This document shows, in pieces, positions 21,167-30,335 of a stretch of 44,722 nucleotides of DNA; the stretch's first letter is position 1, and each line of letters starts with the position of its first letter. Location of the stretch: contig BFEA01000958.1 of NCBI GenBank assembly GCA_003427395.1, forward strand, positions 296,974 to 341,695, given 5' to 3'. The DNA comes from Chara braunii. Lineage: Eukaryota; Streptophyta; Charophyceae; Charales; Characeae. Below the pieces are notes generated by a model. The model saw only the letters and a program-made list of their open reading frames with translations, did not search any database and was not told where the DNA came from. Made by a program: the position numbers and the translations under genes.

Positions 21167-22456
21167 GTAATGTTCAGTCTCACGCCACGAAAGGGTAATT
21201 TCGAACGGAAATGGCTACAGAGGGGCGTTTGGAAGGTGGAGCACATCTGGGACCGGAAAAGGAGAGAATGGAAGTCGGCAGAGGCCCTTAAGCACAAACT
21301 TAGAGGCCTTCAAGGAATATCCCTACATCTAAAGCATCTGAAGGCATTGATCCTGGCTGTTCCTAACGCATGGACTGAGCTCCTAAGGGCTGAAAACGGG
21401 GCTTGGCTAGAAGACACTTGGTGGTCGGACCCCCAAACAGACGACCGAACGCTGCACATTACAGATTCATTGGTGGAACGCAGGTTGGAAGCAGCAGTCT
21501 GGGTCAAGGAGTTGCCAACCAATTTTACAAAAGGGGATATCATCTTAACGTCCAGCTGCAGTTTGGGAAAACCTACCAAGGTCTCCCCCCTCCTCGTTCA
21601 ACAAGGGAACCCGATGGTTCAAGTGGTGGATCAGGCAACACAATTGGTGGATAACAGACCGGATTCTTCCGAGGTAGGATGGACATTAGAGTCCGGTGTG
21701 TCTACACCTATCAAGTTTTCAATCAACGAATACAAACCTAAACTGGGGTATAAAATGCAGTCAAAGGCCTCTTCCTTGAAAGCACAGTCATGTCTGTCTT
21801 GGAGTAAACGCTTCAATGCCATTCCTTTTTTAACATTTGTAGACAAATGGCTACCTTTTTATTGCCAGATGATTACAAGCATCACAGAGGTCAAGATGGG
21901 AGGCCTGCAGTGGATGCACATGCATTCCTGTGTACCCACTGCAGAGTGGTGTTCAGAAAAGGGCATGATGGTAAGCATATTTTGTGATCATTGTCCCTAC
22001 CTGAGGGTGGAGTCTTCTGCACATCTGTGGTGGGAATGTGTGATTGCTAGAGGTTTCTGGGAATGGCTACAGGACATATGGTACAAGGCTTAGGGGGTCC
22101 CTAATGTCTGGACTCAAGATTTTGTGATTTCCGGAGTCACTACAGTCACAAAAGGTAAGACTGTGGCATACAAATTTCGGGCTATTGCCTTCTGGATCCT
22201 CTGGTTGGCATGCAGAGACAGAAGATTTCATTCCAAACCCAGTTGTCCGATTGTGGTCAGGAACCAATTTCGGTATTCGGTTCGCATGCTAATATTAGCA
22301 GAAGTCAGGAGGTTAAAAAGGCTCAAACCTCAGGCAGCTCCTAGGCTATCCAACCCTAGAGGGGGGTGGGAACAGCCCTTTAGATGGGCAGGCCATCTAG
22401 CTTCAGGACAAGTATATTTCTCCAGGCTGCTGTGGGACGAACAATTCTTCCTGTGA
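21167..22456 (+). pseudogene. LINE ORF2, C-terminal part after the insertion
   Basis: It continues the LINE ORF2 frame: the GTAAT duplication lets the codons before and after the LTR element join in phase. The open part 21170-22093 has basic/tryptophan-rich sequence (KWLQRGVWKVEHIW) and, near its end, a zinc-finger-like block CDHCPYLRVESSAHLWWEC (CX2CX9HX4C) of the type at the C terminus of plant LINE reverse transcriptases, important for target-primed reverse transcription. A TAG at 22091 interrupts; the same frame goes on to TGA 22454 with TTVTKGKTVAYKFRAIAFWILWLACRDRRF, a block typical of the end of such proteins. The usual role is inferred from family architecture. Confidence 0.85.
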
Positions 22457-22796
22457 AAGACAGGGTTATCTAGTTTCTGCTACAGGCTGAAACCATACCT
22501 TTGGGACTAAAGTCAGAACAGGGATAGTCATAGACTGTCAAGAGGGGTAGTGTTTCTTTTTGCTCTGTGGACAGATACTAGAATCCTTCTTTTAAGGATT
22601 CTGCCAGAAATTGCTGAATTAAGTTAAGAACTCTTTGATTCGGAAGGACGCTGGACCTGATTTCCAGCACGTTCTTTACCTCTTGCCCTAAGGATACCGG
22701 CCCTGGTTTTCAGTCTGCTAGCCAGGAGAGGACGCTGGACCTGTTTTCCAGGATTCCGGGTAGAATTGTGAGGTCCCCGGCCTCGGTTCATGACAT
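22457..22796 (+). other. LINE 3' untranslated region and flanking repeat
   Basis: 22457-22630 is probably the LINE 3' end; no poly-A is seen. From 22648 a 23-base block (AGGACGCTGGACCTG.TTTCCAG) occurs twice, at 22648-22670 and 22727-22750. A similar block is seen near 2580, so it may belong to another dispersed repeat. Confidence 0.4.
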
Positions 22797-22920
22797 TGGG
22801 CCTCGCTGCACTACTCTTGAAATGTGCAAAACGAGAGTGAATCTTCCGCAAGAATATGGAAAGATGCACCGCCATGATTTTTNTCTTTTGTGCATTTCAA
22901 GAGTAGTGNAGCAAGGCCCA
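22797..22920. mobile_element. 124-bp MITE with about 36-bp terminal inverted repeats
   Basis: The left end TGGGCCTCGCTGCACTACTC and the right end (reverse complement TGGGCCTTGCT.CACTACTC) match over about 36 bases, through TTGAAATG..CAAAA. If the element starts at GGGCC, the flanks give a 3-bp direct repeat ATT on both sides, which resembles PIF/Harbinger-type MITEs (GGGCC ends, 3-bp duplication). Two N lie in the right arm. A low-quality stretch and a poly-A run of about 29 bases follow (22931-22974). Confidence 0.65.
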
Positions 22921-23093
22921 TTCTAACACCAANANANANCTNTTNAAAAAAAAAAAAAAAAAAAAAAAAAAAAAGCATCCCTTATGCTGGGATTGCGGTT
23001 GGATACAGGATGCTACAGTACTTGTCTGGAATAGAGGCTGTTACCTCGCGTGAAATCCGCCCTGCCTGGCTGGCAGGGCGCTACAAAGGGTAA

Positions 23094-23428
23094 GATCCCA
23101 CTGGCAAAGAGGATTGTAGACTCAAGAGCCTAGCTCAGTGGGTACACCCATGAACTGTTGAAATACAGACCTGTGTTCCAATCCAGATGATGGAACTTGA
23201 TGAGTAAAACCAACTACTAATGAATTGCCTGGGGCCAGTCAGCTCAATGATAATATCTCAAGACGGTAGTCTTTAAAAAAAAAAAAAAAAAGGATTGTAG
23301 GAAGTGTCTGAATGTGGACGTGTTTGAGGACAGGTGCAAAAAACAGTGGTTTATCTGCTTTTCTGCATCTGTGCGTGGAACACATCCAGATTCAGACACT
23401 TATTCCAATCCTCTTTGCGAGTGGGATC
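23094..23428. mobile_element. Fold-back (MITE-like) element interrupted by a SINE
   Basis: The left arm (23094-23119 joined to 23301-23325) and the right arm (about 23379-23428, reverse complement) match over about 50 bases with about 6 mismatches; both start GATCCCACT.GCAAAGAGGATT. The left arm is split by the SINE at 23120-23290. Without the SINE the element is about 155 bp. Weak similarity continues a few bases outward. Confidence 0.65.
23120..23290 (+). mobile_element. tRNA-derived SINE with target duplication and poly-A
   Basis: The head has an A box (TAGCTCAGTGGGTA, 23131-23144) and a B-box-like GTTCCAATCC (about 23175-23184) at tRNA spacing. An unrelated body and a poly-A tail (23274-23290) follow. 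The 10-base direct repeat AGGATTGTAG flanks it (23110-23119 and 23291-23300), the mark of LINE-driven target-primed insertion. It is probably transcribed by RNA polymerase III when intact. The family of the partner LINE is unknown. Confidence 0.8.
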
Positions 23429-23593
23429 TGGCCCAAAGACTCACAACAAAAAGCAAAACGTCCTCACATACTGGCCAGATACATTCCTCAAAGCACTGGC
23501 CCCCCGTTGTAGAGTCTCCCTTCTTTTCTTTTTTTTTTTCTCTTTTTCCTCCATCCCTGCGCTGTTGAAACACAGACCCAGGTTCCCCGGCAC

Positions 23594-23701
23594 GGGTGTG
23601 GCCGAGACATCTCGGCCGTAGCCAATGTGGGGTGTGGCCGAGACATCTCGGCCGTGGCCAGTCTGGTGTGTGGCCGAGACATCTCGGACGTGGCCCAACC
23701 A
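23594..23701. repeat. Three 36-bp tandem units, each with an 8+8 palindrome
   Basis: GGCCGAGACATCTCGGCC occurs at 23600 and 23636 and, with one change, at 23672, an exact 36-base period. Each can form an 8-bp stem with a 2-base loop. T-rich, A-rich and ACAAC simple sequence follows (23711-23790). Three units only, in a eukaryotic repeat context, so not a CRISPR. Confidence 0.75.
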
Positions 23702-23821
23702 TGGGGCTCTTTTTTTTTTTTTCCCTCCGGCCGTGGTGCAGCGCGGCACTTGACCGAGAAAAAAAAAAAAAACACAACACAACACAACGCCCATGTGGCT
23801 GACTGAACTGCTCGGAAAGGC

Positions 23822-23923
23822 CAGCCCCAGTTTCAACTGCAATTGAAACTCGGGCTCTGACAGACTGCTAAAACGCAGTTTGAAATGCAATTACAAACTG
23901 TAATCCTGACTGCGCCGTAGTTA
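23822..23923 (-). repeat. Palindromic dispersed repeat, copy B
   Basis: On the minus strand the order is TAACTACGGCGCAGTCA, CAGTTTGTAATTGCATTTC, AAACTGCGTTTTAGCAGT, then the palindrome around CAATTGCAGTTG. It matches copy A at 2675-2767 block by block but has an extra stretch of about 20 bases. Confidence 0.65.
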
Positions 23924-24036
23924 TTTGAAAAAAAAAAACTTTGTACCAAAAAAAAAGAACTTTGTACATCTCCCCCGTGATCCTGACGGATTGACGCACA
24001 TATAAAATCTCCCCATGACGAAACCTTTATATCATC

Positions 24037-24129
24037 CAGCAGCCTACCTCAGTTGATAAGGCATGCAAGTGCACATTTAGGAAGTCTTGGGTTCAATCCC
24101 CATTAGCCTCATGTACCTTCCTGGGCACT
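24037..24129 (+). mobile_element. tRNA-derived SINE head (family 2, copy A)
   Basis: A box around CTCAGTTGATAAGGC (24050-24064) and B box GGTTCAATCCC (24090-24100). The copy at 42724-42816 (minus) matches over about 93 bases from CAGC.GCCTA to CATGTACCTT.CCTGGGCA, well past the tRNA-like part, so this is a repeat family and not a tRNA gene. It abuts the 3' end of the broken DUF7869-like gene. Confidence 0.7.
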
Positions 24130-24137
24130 CTGCCACC

Positions 24138-26920
24138 TTAATTATGTGAGTTTTTTTCAACAACCACCCGAGAAAGAGCTTTGCCCACCCAGATTGGCAC
24201 ACCGCTGGACAGATCATCGTCGAAGGGGCGAAGAATAAGAAAAGTGTCCACGTGAACATGCACGAGGGGGTCGAAACTGGTCTTCAGACGATCTTTTCTT
24301 CTTTCAACAAACAAGGGTTCCCTGTCGTCGATGTTGACACTGCGAGGAGAAGGTTGTTGATTGCTTTCGCACAACTGTGGTCTTGGCCAAAACCTTTCCT
24401 GAGGTTGTGAGGACAACCCGTTGGCGATGATCTCATCGCCAAGTTTGATAACCTCCTCCTAGTAACACAAAGTTCTTTGTCTCCTACTCACCTCATGGTC
24501 ATTGTAAGTGCACCACGTTGACCGCCTACTCTCTAGCAACTCGCGGAATCGAATAACACCATTTTTGTCATTCAAATAGTCTTTTCGAGAAAGGGATTGC
24601 ACATGAGGCGGGTCGAATGACCACGAAGGATCTGCATAGCTTTCATCAGGGTTTTGGTTGAACCAATAAATCGGACCTTCTTCGGGTAACCACTTGTCGT
24701 CATCGCAGAACTCTTTGTACAACATGCCCGGATTATCTCCAACCATCAAAAATTTAAGCAAGTGCGGTTTCGAAATACCAGTAATGTCCGACGCAACGCA
24801 CGGGTCTACTATACTAATCCAATCTGCCATCGTGTCGAGGAAAATTCATTTGGGAGGTTTTTTGTGGGATTGCTCTATAAGCTCGTAAAACTCGTTCATT
24901 GTATAAGCGTCTATGTCTTTTAATTTTTTTCGAGAAAACGCTGAAAGTAGCGTCAACGTCTGTATGGGTGTGCCCCACTAGCATGAAACCTATTTCTACC
25001 TCTTGGAAATCTTTGAACTTAACCAAGAGTGCAGCTAGCGCACATATGTACTTGTTCTTGTTTTCCCGCCAACAATTATCTGCTTGAATGCACAAAAACG
25101 GTAGCAGTGGCTTCCCGCTCCCTTGAATTTCGACAAGGGTTTTCATAAGACAAGTAGCGACAGTATTCGAATTGTGTTTGAAATACGGAAACCACGTGTA
25201 GACATATATACTAGGGTCTCTATCGTGTGCAATCACGCCTGTCAAATTCGTCTTCATCATCATTTCGTGCCCAAGTCCTTTCGAGTAGTTCGCCTGACCA
25301 ATATGGGGGATAGTTGTCTTCTTTTGATCCATGCCGTCAATCATGAGACACAAACGCTCGTTTGGACGGACCATCGAATCAGTTTCCGCTCGACTATAGT
25401 CCAATCTGTGTTCTATTACTTGCCTCGTTTGGTGAACTTTCATATCTTGTCGAGCTTGTTCTCGATCACGAGGAAGAGCAGCATATTGTATATGTTCCTT
25501 CAGTTCATGATAGATGGAACTTCGTGAACGTGTTAGAGTGCGCGAGGGATACATGGAAAAAGTGTTTTCACCATAATTTATAAAAGTTGGACTCAGACAC
25601 GACCGCGAGGCCAGCGGCCAGGAAGTCAGATTTGATGGACTCATAAACTGATCTCTTCGTAAAAGCAGCTGGGAGTCGAAGTTTCGGTCTGGAAACCCCG
25701 CCTTCACTAGCCACCTCATTCGGCATCCTATCCGCATGACACTTGATGAACGTTCTCATGGTGGCAAGCATGGCAACCGTTTTATTGGTAGGCAGATATC
25801 TACCTGTCAGGCCATGCTCGGAATGCACAAAGTCATTATCGAAGCGTTTTTTGTAGCTATAAAGCGTGTTACCCGAGACACCGAGCATATTGTAGTATGC
25901 CTTGACGCACATCGAACATTCCAACTCCACAGGGCGGACACGTTTTTGTCCACCCTCGTTTACCGTGAAATCTTTAATTTTTTTCATCCACCACTCAGCT
26001 CGCTCTACCGGAGTCTTACTGTACAGTCCTTGTCTAACCTTTCGCACTTCCTCAGGCGACAAGTCGTAACAACAGTGAGCCTTGCAACATTCCATGTCGC
26101 ACAACATGAGCAGTCTTTTTTCAGACAGCATGTTTTTCGCTCTTTTGTACTGTTCTTTCCTCCTAGAGTTCCTATTAGTCATGCTATACGCTCGTCTTTC
26201 GCCTGATAGAGGTGCGGACAAAATTTGTAGTATTGCCCTTCTCTCTACATCAACCCCGCCTCGACACTTTCGGCCCAGACTGACTCTGAACTGGAATCGT
26301 ATCATCACTCTGCACTTGCGTTGGACTCACCCGTGCTGTGGAAAGTTCCTCTGAAGAATAGTAGGTGTCAACCAACTTCGTAGTACTGGAGCTGGTGCGA
26401 AGTGAAGGTGCACTGGAAGAGGACTGTCCTCCAGACGAGTAATCAGTGGCCACTAACTTCTCACTCTCGTCATCAGATGTTGCGAAAGAAGCAGCCATCG
26501 GCATGCAACTGCTGTGCGCCGACGTTGTGGGGTGCACCTCGTCAGGAATGCAAAACTCGATTCGGGAGGCAGACGGTTCTTCCCTTGTGGATGGTGTCGC
26601 CAAATCCGTAGGCAATTGGATGCAGCCTCCAAAGCTCTAACGAAAAGCGAGACTTCGTTTTTTGGGGAAAACTGTCGTGGACGGTTGGAACGGCGAACTG
26701 TCCGAAGAGCCTGTCGGAGCCAACTCTAGGTGTTGTAGGTGGTAATGCAAGTCGATGGCCTGTTCGGTTTCCATAGCCCGGTTCATGCGGTCGTTCGCTG
26801 AGTTATCCTTAACGCCGTCATGTAACCGTCGGTGTAGCGGATGCGATTCCGGTCAATGAAATCGATTGAACTCTCCAGCAAATCGAACGGGTCATTCGAA
26901 TTTGTCTCACACCCTGCAAA
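24138..26920 (-). pseudogene. DUF7869-like protein gene, broken
   Basis: Conserved blocks in order on the minus strand: a possible exon after a splice-acceptor-like TTTTGCAG (about 26917); a Ser-rich region (26250-26615); a basic start (MTNRNSRRKEQYKRAK); a Cys cluster (LCDMECCKAHCC, about 26100); ELECSMCVKAYYNMLGVS (about 25915); FYKLW followed by TGA (about 25570) and a frame change near 25530; then MIDGMDQKKTTIPH (about 25340), CIQADNCWRENKNKY (about 25085) and VGHTHTDVDATFS (about 24975). A frameshift in an A7 run (about 24927-24933) and a TGA near 24846 follow, then MADWISIVDP (24830) and FLILRPF...PIWVGKAL (about 24180). The D..D, ADN and HTH.D.D pattern recalls an RNase H/DDE fold, but this is inference. 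The family occurs in many copies in some algae, mosses and invertebrates (recall). Its function is unknown. Confidence 0.6.
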
Positions 26921-29340
26921 ACAGCGGAGCACACTGTAAGCAAGAATAGTAAAGAATTAAATGATGACCCCAAAGCCCCCCCCCCCCCCTTTCCCCAGAC
27001 CCGATCCCCGGCATAGCATCCTAACACGGCATCCGAACTCGGCAGAGATGGGAATCCTTCGAATGCATTAATCGCATGTGCCTAAGGGTTTCCAAATTTT
27101 CCTTGCAGCGACTCTAGCATTAAGAATTGCGTCGGTAGGGAACAGAGATACCCCTCCCCGTTTTGCTTTTTATAATTTTTTTAGTTGGACGTTGAAGTCC
27201 GTAGCAGCTGTCAAAGTCAAACCCCTTGACCTGCTCAAAGGCCTCCGATGATGGAACTCAACTGCTACAAAGGGCCTTGGCCCGCCCACCCGTCATTCCC
27301 ACAGGTTGCTGAAGAGGGTAGGTCCCGCAACCGTCTTTGCGGTTGTTAAGCGTCGAGAGGCAAGTCCCTCAAGGCGCGTGTCAGCCGACACTTGAGTGCC
27401 GAAATAGACCCTCGACACCGCCGAGGGCCACGCTAGTATGGACAGCACGTAGCACGCCATCACTGCGACTGCTTGCGAAGTCATGCATGGCTAGTCGTCA
27501 TGAGGGAGCTTGTGTCCGCCCTGCATTTATAGATGTCTACCTTGCGCTGCCTGCACGTGTTTTTTGACATCCGGTTATGGGTCGGACACGCAATGTGTCT
27601 GGCGTGAATCTTTGTTTTGAAATTGTGGACCCCATTTTTTTGGCGCCACGTGACCTCTGCCCAGGAGGACGCGTCGCACCACGAGTTAGACGTGCACAAG
27701 GAACGGGAGGGAGGCCGAGGATCACAGAAGTCCGCCGGGATCGGAATTTGTCAGAAACGGAATCGACGGCGAATGGGTTATGCATCGGTCGTCGTGAACT
27801 GCCCGTCCACGAGTTGTCAATACAAATGCAAGGCTATGAGTGGTTGGAGATTATAAAACACACGGGTGAATGACCCTCAATCGACCCCCATAAACCCCAT
27901 TTAACACCACCTCGATTTCGAGGCTATCTGTCAGGACACCAAGGCTTTGCAGCCCGCGCGGCTTCGACACCGAAGCGTCGTCGTAGGCGAACGACAATAA
28001 GCACTGCCAATGGCAGCAACCCCTGTATTCCTTAATTACGGCAACACACACGGCAAGCTCGTGTGCGCACCCATAGTGGACCAGGCCACGGAAAAGGACG
28101 CTTAGCATCACCCAGAACTACATAGTTTGCCGGGATCCGAACTCGGTGGTCGCGGATGGCGCCAAGAACCTGTTTACGCTCTGCTGCTCGTAACTGCCTG
28201 TTGGACGAGAGAACGCACAGAAGAAGGGATAGTTGTCGGTGCACCATCGTACAAATCGGCGCAGCGCGGCCCCCAAGTGACCCCTATAGACACCTATTCC
28301 TCCCATCGACAAAGTGAACTCGCGCCGTGCTCCAGTCACAACTGAATTTCGACAGGTACCAGTAGAACACCGCGTGACACTCGAAGTTCTTTTCAGCTCG
28401 TAGAAGACAAATACAACCATGGGTGATAGACCCCCTGCATCCCCAACGAACCCTGGTTCGTCTAGTCGCCAAGGCGAGCTCCGATTCGCGCGTTGCCAAC
28501 GTCGACACATGACGACACGAACCGCGAAGCACGCCAAGACACGGGCATGTCAGTGACCAGATCGCACGCATCGGGATGATCACACCCCCTTAATGATTTA
28601 CGCCTGACTAACTGAATTACCTGTCAAATCTGGATAGGACGGCCTTCGAGGCCTTTTTTGTTGTCATTAATAGTGTTGCGGGGAACCCCCCGTAGGCGCC
28701 ACGTTAGTGCATATCAAGTGCTAGTGGAATACTGGGTGCGGACTGAGAGAGCAAAGTCGCTCGAACAATTGTATGAGAACGCATGGGGGAAACGATGAAA
28801 AATAACTGAATATACACTATGACAGCATGCCGACTCAATCGCTTTTGGTTGGAGAGACCGACCTGAGGTACAAAACCGTTCGTGACTTGACTTGTCATTC
28901 CTTCCAATGTTCGACAGAATGCCAAAGCTGCACTTCGAGATCTGAGTCCATCTGTTGAAGGGAGTCTCGATGCGGGGGACAAGAGTGACGAGTGCACGTC
29001 CGCCGAAGAGAGTGAGGGAGTAGGATTTTTGAAAATGAGTGTTCGGACGGGAATTTGGAAGGGAGCATATTGTTTTTTTAACTTAGTTAATTGTGATGAC
29101 TCTGCGGTGCGACAAGGTGGCGGATTTTGTCCACGGTCTGGAGGTTGATTTTTTTTAGATGGTTGGGTGATGGTTAAGCAATTTTTGAAGTTAAGTTAAG
29201 CGTGACGGCGATTAATGTAGATGCAATTCAATATAGAGTTGGCTTGTAGCGTTTAATTAAGACGTACTTCAATCTTGCATTTACGATCATAATTTCTTGC
29301 ACATGTCCATACAATTTTTAACTTTTAATTTTTCAAGATT
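26921..29340. other. Unassigned DNA downstream of the satellite and upstream of the DUF7869-like gene
   Basis: Balanced to GC-rich sequence up to about 28700, then AT-rich. Frames on both strands (for example 28118-28537 minus, 139 residues; 27577-27873 plus, 98 residues) show no motif I recognise. A C11 run lies at about 26978. If the DUF7869-like gene was once expressed, its promoter and first exon would lie in the first part of this stretch, but none is evident. Confidence 0.35.
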
Positions 29341-29344
29341 ACGT

Positions 29345-30335
29345 TGTTTCTTGAAGTGAGACAGAATCTATGGTACTCACATGAGTTTCAGTTTAATATG
29401 ACAATGTGATATCAGTTTATGATTATTTGTCGAAGTGCGCCAGAATCCATACTTAAACCGTATGATTGCATTGACTCATCGATCAATTTCTAGTTTCTGC
29501 TTCACATAATGTCATGTATAGCACATCTGACTCAATGCTCAGTGATATACGAAATTAATCGAAGTGTGATGCAGACTCTGAGGTCATTCACAACCTTGTC
29601 ATTCAGTGTCTCATTACGTCTGGTGTTCGAGTGAATTTCAATGTATTATGGCAATGACATGCCAGTTACGTCTTTTAAGTAAGTTAATATAAATTGTTGA
29701 AGTGCGATGAAGTCCAAAATTATCGAAGTGCATTGGAATCCATACTTAAACCATCTCGTTTACCATGTAATGACTTTTACTCATCGATTGAGTTATAATT
29801 TAATAACATGCAAATCACACAAGATACGTCTAAGACTTTTAAGTATGTAGTACATAAATTATCGAAGTGCGATGAAATCCATAGACTAAGTACTTAAACC
29901 ATCTCGTTTACCATGTGATTGCATAAGCCTTAGGCTTAAAGTTTACTCTTCGATTGAGTTCCAATTTATGCAAGTCACAACAATTACGTCTTTTAAGTTA
30001 GTGCATAAATTATGAAAGTGCGGCAGAATCCATACTTAAACCACCTTGTCTACCGTGTGATTGCCTTAAAGTCACATTTCGATTAAGTTTCAATAAATTA
30101 ATGCAAGTCACAAAGTCATTTACAATAGGTCCGACTCAATGCTCACACAAAATCGAGCAAGGTGTGATGAAATCGAGATTTCAACATTGTTGTTAAGTAT
30201 CTCATTGCATTGAGTGCAACAACTGAACTTCTCTTGAGTTTCACCTTCTGACAACTCCATGTTATTACCGTAACGGCTTTGAAGTTACAAAATCTATGGA
30301 AGTGCAATGGAATCCACACTTAATCCATCATTTTC
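29345..30335. repeat. Degenerate AT-rich tandem repeat, period about 140 bp
   Basis: The phrase GAAGTGCGATGAAATCCATAC TTAAACC (split here for length) recurs in variants near 29352, 29432, 29561, 29699, 29724, 29864, 30014, 30158 and 30298. Most steps are 129-150 bases, with two short steps of 80 and 25. Other shared blocks are CATCTCGTTTACCATGTGAT, TTACGTCTTTTAAGT and ATCGATTGAGTT. It looks like an old satellite or a regulatory/replication repeat; no coding. Confidence 0.7.

Larger units (their letters stand above)
10867..21171 (+). mobile_element. Ty3/gypsy chromovirus, copy 1 (complete structure, coding decayed)
   Basis: A 10,295-bp LTR retrotransposon (10872-21166) flanked by the 5-bp target duplication GTAAT (10867-10871 and 21167-21171). 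The order is 5' LTR, primer binding site, long structured leader, gag, protease, RT, RNase H, integrase, chromodomain, a 1.1-kb 3' untranslated region and 3' LTR. Protease-RT-RNase H-integrase order makes it Ty3/gypsy, and the chromodomain makes it a chromovirus. The two LTRs differ at about 14 of 311 positions (about 4.5%), so the insertion is not recent. Stops in gag and pol and a deletion in RT show that it is dead. It lies inside the LINE. Confidence 0.93.
5878..22456 (+). mobile_element. L1-like LINE, decayed and split by an LTR retrotransposon
   Basis: Two consecutive coding regions, ORF1 (zinc-knuckle protein) and ORF2 (AP-type endonuclease, reverse transcriptase, C-terminal zinc finger), identify a plant-type non-LTR retrotransposon. 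They are separated by 31 bases. The 10,295-bp chromovirus at 10872-21166 sits inside ORF2; skipping it and one target duplication leaves the ORF2 frame continuous, so the LINE was there first. Both ORFs carry stops and frameshifts. The 5' end may lie anywhere between 5536 and 5877, and the 3' end probably lies near 22630. No target duplication or poly-A tail of the LINE itself could be found. Without the insertion the LINE would be about 6.3-6.8 kb, a normal length. Confidence 0.85.

Noticed and set aside
23594-23701. CRISPR-like regular palindromic repeats
   Set aside because: Three units with near-identical linkers in a eukaryotic context, no cas genes; an ordinary tandem repeat.
24037-24129. 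A tRNA gene
   Set aside because: The similarity with the second copy extends past the tRNA-like part, and the acceptor stem does not pair; a SINE explains it better. The same reasoning applies at 42724-42816 and 36240-36335.
28640-28670. GC hairpin followed by T6, like a bacterial terminator
   Set aside because: Short stem, eukaryotic setting, no gene ending there.
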